The position numbers and the translations under genes were made by a program. From assembly GCA_964017145.1 (NCBI GenBank), contig OZ024840.1, forward strand, positions 62,001-126,000: 64,000 nt of DNA. Direction: 5' to 3'. This DNA is from Agrocybe praecox. Its lineage: Eukaryota > Basidiomycota > Agaricomycetes > Agaricales > Agrocybaceae. The number at the start of each line of letters is the position of its first letter. The stretch's first letter is position 1. The notes under the pieces are model-generated. The model was given only the letters and a program-made list of their open reading frames with translations. It made no database searches and had not been told where the DNA came from. Positions 45,406 through 57,487 of the stretch are shown piece by piece.

Positions 45406-47871
45406 ATGTCATCCGAGTCTGTTTCAGAAGAAAAAAGCTCGAAAACGATAGCTCCAGACGCGGAAAGGATTAACGGATCGACGGACGGAAAGAATGCACC
45501 CACATCGGAGTTCAAACGGGATTTCAGGTTTTGGATGATCTTCGTTGCCCTCTGTTGCTGCACATTATTGTCTGCTTTGGATCTGGTGAGCGTCTATTTC
45601 ACCTTTGAAAATGTAAACGGACCATTCATATCCATCAGGGAGGGATAGGAACAGCTGGTCCGACGATAGTTCACGCACTTCACGGAAGTGATTTCACTTG
45701 GGTAGCGTCCGCGTATGCGCTTGCCGCAGCGGCTTTCATTCCCCTCAGCGGAAACATGTCACAAATGTTAGGACGAAGGATTGTAATCCTTGGAGGAATA
45801 ATAGTTTTCGCAATAGGATCCGCTGTATGTGGTTCAGCACGCAACCTGCCCGTGCTTATTGTTGGACGTGGTGCGTGTGGCATCTTTGTTATTGCTCGTG
45901 CCGAGGACAGTCAGATAATCAATCATATTCATATCATTTTATGCAAAGCTATACAGGGCGTGGGCGCTGGAGCAATTCAGGCATTGAGTTCAATAATTAT
46001 CACTGATCTCGTGCCGCTGCGAGAAAGAGGTGTCTATGCGGGTGTCACTGGACTGTACGTCGCTGTACCGTCTCGGACCCTCTTGTTTCGAGATCGAGTG
46101 AAGCGTACTGATTATCTTTTTCTTCGATATCTATCTCCCATTGTGTAGCATCTGGACAGCGGGTAGCGCTACAGGACCATTCATAGCCGGGGGTCTGAGT
46201 CAACACGCCACATGGAGGTGGCTGTTCTGTGCGTAATTGTTGTCGTCGAGGATTGACATCTACGCAAATAGATGGACATGGTCTAATCTTCCTTTATAGA
46301 CCTGAATTTGCCGCTTTCGGGCTTGGCCTTGTTGGTCGTAGGGACATTTCTCCATTTGAAAGGGCCAGAGGGCAGTATTTGGGAAAAGTTGGCGAAAGTG
46401 GATTGGATGTAAGTTTCTGGCAGTACAAGGATACCAATCTATTCCTCCCTTCAAAGTATCGCTAACTGTTTACCTGTATGTTGCAGTGGCAACGTACTAG
46501 TCATGTCTTCGACGTGTTCGTGCATGATAGCACTGACATTAGGTGGTATTCAATTTCCATGGTCGTCAGCACGGGTATTGACTCCACTAATTGTCGGCAT
46601 GTTTGGATTCGGATTAACACTCGTATACGAGTCTGTGTGGCCGCAATACCCGGTGGTACGTCTATGGCGTACTCGGATAAACCTTGCTTTAATTGATTGT
46701 AATTATATGCGACGATGAAGATCCCATTGAAAGCTCTTTCGAACAGAACGAGCTTCGCTGGATACGTGGGGACCTTTTTGCAGGGGATGGTAACACTGGG
46801 AGTTGGCTGTAAGTACACTGCATTTTAGGTTACACGTCTTGATCAATTGACTTCTAGCAGTTTACTTGTTAGTCTAAGTTTTGATTCAACTTCAGATCGT
46901 ATTGGACGTTGCCCTACCTATGTTGATGATGATGATATTCAGACCAACATGGTTTCAAGCCGTTAAAGGAGCCAGCCCGGTTGAGTCTGGGTTGTATTTC
47001 TTACCATTGGCAGCAACGATCTCGCCGTCTGCCATTGTTCAAGGTATCATCGTCTCCAAGACGGGGTATTATCGCAGCGTGGTGGGTGACAACGACTTCG
47101 TATTTCTTTCTTCTTCTTTTTGATCAAGCCTCTGATTCCGCAACAGAATCTGTTCGGCTGGTGCATCACTCTGCTCGGAACCGGCTTGTTGATTTCTCTC
47201 AAACATGGTACCTCCATCGGACTTGTGGTACTATACCAACTATTCATGGGTGTAGGAATGGGGTTCTTGTATTCGACGACAGTACGTGAAGACTTCAAAA
47301 CGTGGATTAACAAAGGAAAAATTGACTGATCCTGTCTTTTCAAATTTATTTATTATTTTAGTTCCCTGTCCTCGCGCCACTTTCCCTTGCGGAAAACGGG
47401 CCAGCGGTGGCGTTCATGACGTTTCTACGTCAGTTTTCACAGGTATATATTACGTTTGAATATCATTTACGTCCCAGTCACTGGTCATGAGTGGATACTT
47501 ATTAGATCTATTAGGCATGGGGCGTCGCTGTTGGTGGAACGATACTTCAAAATTCACTGAAGAGCAGAGTACCGGCAGATCTCCTCAATACGGTCGGTAC
47601 TTCAGCTACGGGTCAAATTGCGTATGCGATTGTGCCTGTAATATCAGGCTTGGATCTGTCCCTCAAGAATCAAGTCCAGGAAGCGTTTGTGGAGAGCTTC
47701 AAGCGTGTCTGGATCGCATTTACAATTTGTAGTGCGGTAGGATTATTGAGCTTCTTCATCATGAAGAACTATCCGTTGAAGAAGACAGTAGACGGGAAGT
47801 GGGCAATTGATAGAGAAAGGAAGGCGCTCAAAGAGACAGGGGAACTGATGGCGAACGGGCGAACGGTCTAA
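45406..47871 (+). CDS. MFS multidrug/metabolite exporter, 14-TM DHA2 type
   Basis: Twelve exons give 561 residues: 45406-45585, 45639-45870, 45949-46054, 46149-46228, 46300-46408, 46487-46655, 46721-46808, 46858-46867, 46943-47081, 47147-47281, 47362-47442, 47515-47871. It is a proton-coupled exporter of the plasma membrane. A hydrophilic N-terminus precedes TM1. MFS motif A is GNMSQMLGRR (98-107), motif B is QGVGAGAIQALSSIIITD, and motif C is GSATGPFIAGGLSQH with TWRWLF after it. A further loop, LSNRTSFAGYVGTFLQG, is typical of 14-TM drug:H+ antiporters. The 10-nt eighth exon is inferred because it is the only way to join the frame into LPTWFQAVKGASPVESG. The gene diverges from the prenyltransferase, and product export or self-protection is the likely job. 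The substrate is unknown. Confidence 0.9.
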
Positions 47872-48793
47872 TATAGAACCTATGACTTACCGACGGCGTG
47901 GAAAGGATTTAAATGGTTCGGATTGAGAGCATCATTTTATAATTTAAATAGATGATTTTAACATATTCCCAGTCGTGCCTACATACTTATGTTGGATCTT
48001 GAACAAGTAGCCGGACAACGATCTTAGATTTCTAGGTACCTCGTTCTGTCCTGATCGTCTTCTGATCGTTGTGGTCTAAAATGCTTTATCGTAATTATGA
48101 CCGTGTAACAGGTGTAAGCTGTGCAGTGGGCTGAGCTGAATCATTTCGATAATCGTCATGAAAAACAAGTGGGATATATGTATCAATAATGGTGATTTGT
48201 CTCATTTCCCCCTTGATTAGACCTTGGGGTGATGAAGGTACAGCTATGACTATCCCTATCTGCTACCTGCTGGAATTGAGTGTATACTCCTGAATGTGTT
48301 ACGGTAGTAGCATCATCTAGGCTGCGCAAAGCGCTAACCGTCTCATTTGGGACCTTATCCAACAATATAATATTACTAGGACGCTGAGGCACATGAGCTC
48401 AAACGGATTCTGGTTCATTATAATAACTGTAGTTACATACACGCGACAGATAGGGTATGTAATCTATTTTACAAGTTAACACGTAATGACAGTATATGGG
48501 AGGAAATAAATTATTGCAACCCTGAATGATGTCCAAAATGCTCCAAAAGAAGAAAAATCAATCACAAAAATACAGAGGGAGGAGGGGAGGGATGCGAGAT
48601 GCGAGCTTGAGAGGAGGAGTTAAGTATGATATACTCCTCCTGGGAGGTTTTCTTGTGGTGAGTCAAGGCAGATAGAAGGAGTAGAGGAATGGAGGAATGG
48701 ATTCGAAGGAAATCTAAAATTGAAATGAAGACGAACGTACTAACCCAATATCCCAACAATGACGACGACATCATTAATTTATGCTACGAGTTT
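47872..48793. other. Intergenic; no gene seen
   Basis: Spacer between the 3' end of the exporter and the 3' end of the next minus-strand gene. The frames are short and biased. Confidence 0.4.
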
Positions 48794-49941
48794 TCACCGG
48801 CTGCTATGCCTTTTTCGCCTCTTCGACTTTGAACTCTTCAAGCTAAGAGAGCTGACCATCCCACGTAGGGATAGGTTTCCGAGGAATGATGAACGGTCAT
48901 AGTCCGAATCATCATCATCTTCGCTAGGAGGACGTGATTGATAGCGATTCTGCGTTATACACAAGAGGACCGTTAGCGCTGACAGAGAAGAGGGATGAGT
49001 CAAGGAGTTGAAAGAGGGATAAAGTAAAATAAATGAAGAAGGAAAGAGTTGGAGGTATCCAAAGTTAGACGTTAGCTCACCATGTACTGCACATTTTGAC
49101 TGCCGCCAGGCATGACGACGTATCCACCATTGTACGGGATAATCATGGGTTGCATAGAAGACTGTACAGCTTGCGCGTACTGCACTGGCATCGGCCCAGG
49201 ATGTGAGCTGTATCCTTGCTGACTGTGTGAATACGATTTCGAATATGAATGCTTAGACGACGGCCGAGAAGCGACGTTCGAATAGATCGTATGCGATGAC
49301 GAGCGAGAGAAAGGGGGAGAGACGACCTGCTGCTGAGGAGCCATATACGTAAATGGGTATGATTGCATTTGACTCTGATTCATCATTGGCGGCGATACGA
49401 GTGGGTGTGCGAGTTGGTGCTGTTGCGCCTGATACCCGATGAACGACTGCCCTGATGTGCTCGCCACAGGAACGTTCATAACCGAGGGGGGCGTGCTCAC
49501 CGACCGTTGGGGGACAGGAGCATACGAGAGCCCATTCGGCATCATGGGAAGGGCGGAATGCGTCGTATGAGGGCTCGGACGAAGGCTCTTGCTGCCGCTC
49601 GCATGATGACTGCTTGAATGATGATGCTTATGGTGCCGTTTGCTCCCACTGGCATATGTCGGTGATATCACTCCGTTGGGCATGGCGTAGTACGCGGGGT
49701 ACGGTTGCGGTTGCGGCGCCGCCTGGGGAGTTTGGTAGGGGTATTGGTACTGAATGGAGGGGTACTGTGCCTGCGGTGGAGGTGGTGAATAGAACGTCTC
49801 CGACGGTGGGTGTTCACCGGGTATTGGAACGAAGGGATTGGCAGGATCATGCTGTTGCGTTTGCTGCACCCAGTCTGCAATCGCAGCTTGTTTCGCAAGA
49901 TGGCGTTCCAGCGCATCAGGAGAATAATCGTACTCTGTCAT
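48794..49941 (-). CDS. Unrecognised Pro/Gln/Ser-rich protein
   Basis: Two exons on the minus strand (49081-49941, 48794-48949; intron 131 nt) give 338 residues. The start MTEYDYSPDALERHLAKQ was preferred to an upstream in-frame ATG (50079), whose extra residues look like translated leader. The N-terminal 45 residues look ordered (LAKQAAIADWVQQTQQHDP). A long disordered region follows, rich in Pro, Gln, Tyr, Ser and His, with a KRHHKHHHSSSHH cluster. The second exon adds an acidic patch (EDDDDSDYD) and a strongly basic end (SKSKRRKRHSS) that could be a nuclear-localisation signal. No domain was recognised. Regular coding character and a clean splice support a real gene; the function is unknown. 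A further 3' exon cannot be excluded. Confidence 0.65.
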
Positions 49942-52774
49942 ATGACCAGCGAAGGGCGTTCGACGTCTTATGAAAGAGTGAAGATAGAGAAAGAGGCGAG
50001 GAGAGTGTAACGGGAAGAAAAGGGGAAGGGGAAATGTGTGGCGGTCGTCCTGGAGTGGACGTGAGATAAAACTGATCAAAAGTACAGATGAAGAGCCGGC
50101 GGATTTTGCCTCGAGGCGATCCCCAAAGTGATAATGAGGTGTTGCGGATGACCTTCTTTCCCAGAATGTCTAGCGAAACGTCAGAGAGCTACAGGTCGAA
50201 TGCACACCGATCGTGGGTCTATTAATCCTCTGGCAAATTTGGGGTGGGCTTCATATACTGTCGGCTTTCGCCAGAGCACAATTGAGGCGTACGCTTTGAG
50301 TCGAACGTGGACTACCGATACCTGTACAGTTAGTAATTACTAGGATGTGAGCTATGTGGGCCTGGAGACAATCACAAGAACATTCACGCACTGTACAATC
50401 AAATCGACTGACTCGAATAATTCTTCCCGGAACGCTTTGAGAGCTAAAATGCTCCTATACCCTCGTCTCCAGAACCTGGCAATGTCGAAAGCAATGTTCT
50501 GACTCAACAAGAAAGAGAGGAAGAAAACGGAGGTAGGAGGCGGACGTCGTGAAACGTGGATCGCAACCTAACGCATATTTATATCCTGCATCTGCTGGCA
50601 GGCGGTACGCCGCCAATTCAAGAACAATGAACCTACTTTAAGAGATCAATGCATCTGAAATCATCAGGCTGGGCGGCCCTCCATTCTTGGTGGCACAAAA
50701 GAGCACGAATGGGCAACGAATGGGAGCAGCCTAACGCTCGACCGCATTGTGGCCCTAGGCCACAGTGCCTCTGCGCGTGCGGCACCACTATAACAGATGC
50801 AATACTGCGACAATGCCCAATCAGGAAAATAGTCGGACCATACCGTAACCTTAAATTCACCCTCTCTACTCTATGTTGGTTGCGACACCTACAGGCAGTC
50901 ACTCTCAGACGTGCTTATTACGGCTTCTTCCGGCACCCGGCAACCAGTAATGCCGCCGTTTGCCTTTTGAACCTTCCTTTCTCGGAAAATGTGGGCCCAG
51001 GGCGAGGGCACTGTCTCAAGGCGGACAGAAATGGGGATTGCTTCGGTAAAATAAGATTACATGCTGCGGTGGGGAATGTCTCATTTTTGGGGTCTACAGC
51101 TTCAATATTTTCAAGGGTTTTGTCAATATTTGTGGGTCAGCCCTGCCCATTGCGTTGCATCAATGTATAAGTGCGTTAATTACTGTGCGGTATTATCGCC
51201 TACCCTTGCAATTGGGAGGATGTGTATGTTTTATTGATTGAAATGGAATACAATATGTAAAATTAGACGGGTTTTTTACTTATATTTGAACGTCATTCGC
51301 ATATTTAGAGTACAATTGTTGTTCCAAATCCGTTTCGTTTATTAATTTTTAGGCTTGATTTCGATGAGGCTTATAATGCTTTACTTCTGAGCCAAGTTAG
51401 ATAGTCGAGAATATACATATATGCCGCGGATCATACTACCTTAAGCACTCATTCATTAACACTATAATTGATGAGTAAATACATATCTATGCCTGCGTCA
51501 TTCTCATTTCAAGATCTCTTCGTACTCGATGGCAAACCAAGTTGTCACGCGCCTCACGCATCAATATTAACTTTACGCGTGCGAGAAGTCGCGAGAAGTC
51601 GACCCACGTGACGGAACTTTGTACCTCGAAGAGCAAGACAAACTCAATAGCTCGCTTTAGTGTTCAAACGTTCACACCGGCAGTACGAATGGTTAATTCA
51701 TTTCTCTAGATCTCCAGAATATTTCCTACTTAATAATTAAGTAAACGTCCGATTGATAGCCTGAAGATTATACATCCTTGAAGCAGTGTAAAGTGCTCTG
51801 TCTCGGTACTAAGTCATCATCGAAGGTCAAATCTCGGTGTTGATGGCAGTCATGTTTAAAGTTTATAATTTAAAATCTAACATCTATATGCATGCGTGAT
51901 ATCTACGTAGTTCCGTCGATGCATCTAAATTTCTCCGAAAATGCGATGAAAAGTCGACCAACTATCTGACCATGCTGTACGAAGACAACGGTTTATTAGT
52001 ACGGATGGCTCCTCAGTAGTCAGTGCTTTGTATTGGGCTCAAGGATTGTTTGGATTGGCGCCTGCAATCATGAAGTTATGATTGGACTCACTAGTATATC
52101 CCAGCAATCAGTACTAGTAGTACAGCAGCATTACGAGACATATAAAACGATTATGAGTAACTCCGTATTGTTGCAGCGCAGAAACTTGTTTCTTCTCTTT
52201 GTTCCAGACGACCATGATGTGAAAGTACCTGTATTCTTTTAGCATACGCCCACAACCTACTCGTGATATGGACACGTCCTAACCACAGAAATACAGAGCC
52301 AGGAAGTAGTATAAATAGGTATTAACCGTAAAAGGAGACATTACAGCTCGTCACGTACGACGGTACTGGGATGCTGCAAGTAAATCGAAGGAAAGCACTA
52401 GCTGCTAGTGATAGGGACGAGGGAGAACATTCAATACTCTGCGCTCAGCTTCGATATTTAGTAAAGTATGCATGCTACTTAGAGATATTGATGTTCGAGA
52501 TCAAATCAACTTGTAACTTATGATAGTCACGGGTGTTGTATGGTACATCGGCATTGCGATTTCATTGACTTTGTGTACAAAGTTCTTCCCTTCACGCGGA
52601 GCCAATGAAAAATGCACATCTAATCTTATCATGTTGGGACAATTATCCATTGATGACATCATTCCAGGTCTCCAGTCCAGTCTTCCACAGTACAAAAGTC
52701 GAATGTAACGTTTCCTCCAAACACCCGCAGGACAACAACAAAAACTGTAACTCGTTTCACCCAAGAACAGTGTC
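49942..52774. other. About 2.8 kb without a supported gene
   Basis: Includes the probable promoter of the preceding minus-strand gene. A + strand open segment at 50649-51170 is Cys/Arg-rich and matches nothing I recognise. From 51180 to 52770 the sequence is AT-rich with only short frames. Confidence 0.4.
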
Positions 52775-53378
52775 ATGACCAAGACGTACAAAGGAAGCTG
52801 CTATTGCGGCGAGGTGCGGTGGAAGATTGACCTGGGAGACGCCGCGGAAGGCCGCACGTCGTTGTGTCATTGTTTGAATTGCAAAGTATGCTGAATCTTG
52901 CTCCTTCAACACCCTTTGACCACCGACTTCAATTTACGCTACGTTCTTTTCACCGTCCCGTATAATGTATTAACTCAAATGGCCCCAGAAATTCTTCGGC
53001 ACTGAACACGGAACGACCACCAAAGTGCCGTGGACGTCCTACACGCTCCTACCCGACTCACACGAGCCCCAAACCCATGTATCATTGACAGACCAAGGGC
53101 ACAAGCTCACTCGAGAGTTCTGTGCGAAGTGCGGGTCGCCCATACGCGAATGGGGCGGCGAGGCGGAGGGTAAGTTCACTTACGTGTGTTATGGGGGCTT
53201 GGACGACGAGGGAAGGAGGGACTTGGCACCGACGGCTGAGTTTTGGGTTGGGAGGAGGGACGGGTGGTGTGCCGATGTTTTGGGAGATGGTGAGTCTGCT
53301 TTTTGCTTTAGATTAATGTATAGGAGGATGTGGGCTGATGGTCATCCTCCCTTTGGTTGCGTTGGAAGATGTTTATAG
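52775..53378 (+). CDS. GFA / CENP-V-fold zinc-binding protein
   Basis: The GFA family (glutathione-dependent formaldehyde-activating enzyme-like) comprises small zinc proteins, mostly of unproven activity. Exon 1 (52775-52885) carries GSCYCGEVRW and CHCLNCK; exon 2 (from 52989) starts KFFGTEHG. It continues with LTREFCAKCGSPIREWGG and LAPTAEFWVGRRDGW. The three paired-cysteine motifs (CYC, CHCLNC, CAKC) give the expected zinc ligands. Read through to the stop at 53378 the protein has 166 residues. A donor-like GTGAGT at 53290 could instead remove the last 29 residues, so the C-terminus is uncertain. It stands alone between gene-poor stretches. The family is well supported; the substrate is not known. 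Confidence 0.85.
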
Positions 53379-54099
53379 ACAGGAGAAACCTGGAGTTGTA
53401 ATAAGTAATCCTCGTAAGAGCGGTCACTAGTGGGTTGAGAACATTTACAGACTATAATTTCTTTGCCAAATTGCGCGCAGGTACACGATGCCCCAATCTA
53501 ACTTAGTGGACGCTTAATTGAATGTCGTGTGATTTCACAAAAATTGACGTTCAACGACCAGCAATGTGTTTTATTCGTTTACAACTCCTGATAATAATCT
53601 AGTACTTTCACTATGTATACTTCGAAGGTGGCAGTCAACTTGACCGAGCTTCTTGTTTCGCTACGGCGCTTATGTGTTCGATATTCACTCATATGCAAAG
53701 AAAGAATAAAGAAATTTGTAAGATAAATTATGACGACTCTAAGGATGGAATGAAAATCGTGATTCGCCTGCGTGAGTATGGTACAGGTTAATAGCGATGG
53801 ATGGTTGTGCTAAGTTCTTTATTCGCTCAATAGAGTAAATCCAACATCTCCCTTCCAATTCATCCACGTACAAAAGTTGTTCAATCCCCTTTCCCAGTTC
53901 CAGTTCGTAAACATCATCAAGCAACTTTCTTCCGCATAGATAACCCCTTCATTCCTTAATCGTCCTTCATCCTTCATCCTTCCTTACGCCGCTCCACTGT
54001 ACTCTGTTTTTCCTCATGCGCCAAGCCTCAGGCGCACGCCCCGACTTTATCCAGTACCGGCACACTTCAGAGCTAGAAAGTCACACAGACTCCCTGAAT
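53379..54099. other. Intergenic; no gene seen
   Basis: AT-rich spacer between the convergent 3' ends of the GFA gene and the following surface-protein gene. Confidence 0.4.
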
Positions 54100-56477
54100 C
54101 TAAGGCGTCATATATCTCGCATGCCCAGGCGGCAACACATCCGTCTCGCCCAGTGCCCATGAGCCATTCTCCTGCTCGCGGAGCCATACCATCTCGCGTT
54201 GCATCTCCACCAATACGTTTCGCGTGCTTCCCTGACCTTGGCCTGATGGAGCAGAGGTCGAGCTTAAACTTGCATTTGAGTTGGACCGCTCGTGCATGTC
54301 GCGCATCTGCACTTGGAGCATTGAGATGCGCGCCTTGAGGGTCTGTTGTCGTGGTGTGAGGGCCCGCACGGGCTGCAGGGAAGGATGCCGCGGGCCTGTC
54401 GTGGTGGTAATTGTCGTCACGGCGCCCGAGTAGGAATGCGAATGCGCAGAAGCAGAAGCAGGTGCAGATGATGGTGGTGGAACCGAGGATGGAACGAAGG
54501 GAGGCGGGGAGGTGGGTGTGGGTGGGATCGGAGGAACGGGTGCTACTCGGCGGATGGAGGGTCTTGGGCCGCGTGGGGATGTTAAGAAGGAGGAGGGTAC
54601 GGGTGCAGGACGAGCAATGGACGCTTCGAGGTCAACATTGCTGTCTAATGAGCTGCTAGTAATGTCGGTGGGTACGTCGGGGTAAGGGCTCGTGGGTGAG
54701 CTTAAGCCCTGCTCGAGGTCGATGTTAGAGGAGGAAATTGCGGAGTGCGCGTGTGAGTGGGATGTTGAATGTGATTGGGAGTGCGAATGGGAGGATGATC
54801 CAGAGATGGAGAAGGACGCTGCATGTGCTTGGATGGGTGGAAGGGTGGGTGGTGGTGACGGGGTCCGACGAGGAGAGGGACGCACAGGGACAAGTGGTCC
54901 ACCTGCAGAAATAGGCATGGGCATTGCAACTGGCGCAGTGTGTCCATGAGCATTCGTACTTGAGCTCGTAGTGGAATATTGAGATTCGGAAGTAACACCT
55001 GACTCCATCGTGTTTACCGACTTGGGTGAGCCAGCGACGGAGGGCTCGAATGGGTTTTCCTCATTTCCATTTCCATTCGCATTCATGGTCGTGGTCGTAC
55101 GCGCACTCTCCCCACTCGGCCTCGTAACCTGAATCATCGTGGGCGGACCAACAAGCTGCGTCATCGAAGGTGGTGCAGACGCAGGTGGCGGGTGTCTCGA
55201 GAGCCGGCGCTGTACCATCATGTCGCGGTGAAATGTGAGGCGCTTCTTGATTGATTTACGTCGGCGGTGGAGGAAGACGAGGAGAATAGCGAGGAGGGAG
55301 AGGAAGAGGATCGCTCCGACTACACCTCCTACTATGGCGGGTACGTTGAGTCGGTTGGAGGTTGCGAGGTTGTCCGAAGGGAGCCTGTGGATTGGATTGA
55401 TGTGAATTAGAGGTTGGAAGGTAGGGTGGATGGGATGCTTACCGTGTGGAACTTGGGCTGCTGCTGGCGGACCTGCAGGACATAATATGGGTTAGATGTA
55501 GTACGAGCGTTGGTTGTTTATAAGGAATATGTTGAGAGCTTGAAAGAATGAGACGTACGAAGGTAATACCGTGCTTGAGGCTGAACTCGAAGAGCCATCG
55601 GTCGCAGTTGGAGTTGTCGGAAGGCTATATTAGCATAAGAAGATAAAGAAGTGTTTTATTAGCAATGTGAGCAGGGGATATTATGAGTGCACTGCGTTGA
55701 AACGTAGATTGACGAGAATAGTCTGATGATAGAAAGTACTACTAGGAAATAGGGAAGGAGAAGAGACACTCACGCCGTTGAACTCGTGGCAGGAGGTACT
55801 GTGCTTGATGGTATTGGTGATGATGTGGCTGGATCATTCAAAACGACTGCAAGCACAGCGTTACTCGTCCCTATCAAGGTATTTCGTGGGCTCCTTATGA
55901 CTAATCTTAGCTTTGGGCACAAATGAATGTACATCAGGAGAAAGAGGAGCGTACCCAGCGACTGCTTTCAATGTGAATCCTCTGTGTGGAATAAGGATAT
56001 GTTAGTCTAGTTCGGGTTCAAGTAAAAACCAGGCGAACAGTGACCAACGATAAATGGATCGTGGAGAGGATGCATGTAATCAAGAGCACCGACACAAAAT
56101 AACTTACCCAGCAGCGGGAAACGTAACCATCCCCGTACCAACATTGACTCCAGCGTCCACCTGAATATTTGCCAATGCGAGACCAACGTCCTGCTCGGGG
56201 TCGACCTGGACAAAACGGAGGTCGAAGGAGAGCGCATCAGTGCCGTCTGTGCCGGGTTCGCGGGTCCAGACGACGAGCGAGGGCACGCCGACAACGGAGC
56301 GCGTAGAGGCGATTATGGAGAGGGCGAAGACGTTAGTGAGGAGGAGGGAGAGGGTCGTGGACCTGTGTGGTAGAGTGTTTGATTAGTTTGTGATGGAGGA
56401 AGGCATTTTTGGAGGATTCAATGAAGGGTGAACGGGAAAGGGGGACAAGGAAATACGCACAGAAGAAAACATTTCAT
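54100..56477 (-). CDS. Putative single-pass surface protein: secreted domain, Ser/Thr stalk, TM, Pro-rich tail
   Basis: A multi-exon gene on the minus strand. A 17-nt first exon (56461-56477) spliced to 56108-56362 gives a signal peptide (MKCFLLSTTLSLLLTNVFA). A compact extracellular segment follows, with PSLVVWTREPG, FDLRFVQV and DVGLALANIQVDAGVNVGTG. A 27-nt exon (55955-55981, FTLKAV) and Ser/Thr/Pro-rich exons come next (ATSSPIPSSTVPPATSSTA and others, about 55500-55880). A transmembrane helix (PAIVGGVVGAILFLSLLAIL) is followed by RRRKSIKKRL at about 55240-55345. The cytoplasmic tail of about 390 residues (to 54100) is Pro/Ser/His-rich and ends in a short coiled-coil-like stretch (LKARISMLQVQMRDMHE). 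The topology resembles fungal wall-stress or mucin-like sensors, and the ectodomain vaguely resembles Kre9/Knh1-like repeats; both are inferences. The boundary entering the exon near 55880 is uncertain. Confidence 0.65.
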
Positions 56478-57487
56478 TGCGAGAAAAAAAGAAAACCGTA
56501 AAAAGGTCGTAATAAGACTAGCTCTTGCACCAGGCAAAGAGTATTACGACGTAGGGGACGTATAATTCCGACGAGCGCACCAGGCGTTTGAAGGGAATTA
56601 TTTCTTTGAGACGGCCAGCGTCGTTGAAAGTTCTTGAAGGAGGGGTTGGTGGACGTGGTCGACCAAAGGACTCTCCTGCGTTTAGCGAACACACGATGTG
56701 GGTAACTTGCGGGCCCAGCGCACCTGCGAATGGCAGGTGGAAGATTCAAGCGCCGCTAAGTGAGGCAGGGGGGGTAAATCTTCGTGTTTCGTGTTGCAGC
56801 TTACATATGTAAGGGGGGATATGATATGATATGATGGGAGGACACTGGATTCGGCGATGAGGGTGATCCCGGTTGGTAACGTAAAATTGCTAAAACAGTT
56901 ACTCTTTTTGATGGTTGCAATCAAGTTGCGGAAAAACGGAAACAAGCATGTAGGTTGTGACTGCGAGTAAGTAAGTACATTGCCATCTTTTACTATAAGT
57001 TTGCCTCGTCGTGAGCTTCGTTGTGATCGTAGCCTGGCTTAGGGTGCAAGCTGCAAGGCTGACAGTTGCTATCTGTCTGACAGATAAAGTCGACTCCTGT
57101 CCGTGGTCTGATTGACAAAAACTTGATGCATAGTGATGTATATGTGATGGGTGAGTTGATGGGTGTAAACTCGACGTTCGTGGTTGTGAGTCAGGTCAGA
57201 GTGAGAGAAACTTCTGAGAAAGGGGAAGGGGAAATCCAGACCGTGTAAATTGAATCTAAACGGATCACTTACTTGGGTCAAAATAAGAAACTCCGACAAC
57301 TGCATTTTCTGCATTTTTTCACCAAATTGTGAGCCAAATTATGTGGCGCCGGATTGGCGTGTTTCTTGCCTTTTTTACTCGATTCAGAAAGCATCCATTG
57401 GGGCCACGGCCCACTGGCAAGTCCCATTGTGCATTGGCCGGGATTATATAAAATGCGAACTGGCACCTTTTCTTCTCCTTCAGTGAC
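56478..57487. other. Intergenic; no gene seen
   Basis: Probable promoter of the surface-protein gene and upstream region of the F-box-like gene. At 56820-56834, GATATGATATGATATGAT is a short tandem pentamer. Only short frames are present. Confidence 0.4.

Noticed and set aside
50649..51170. 173-residue Cys/Arg-rich open frame on the + strand
   Set aside because: No family resemblance, no splice context, and its first part is also open on the opposite strand.
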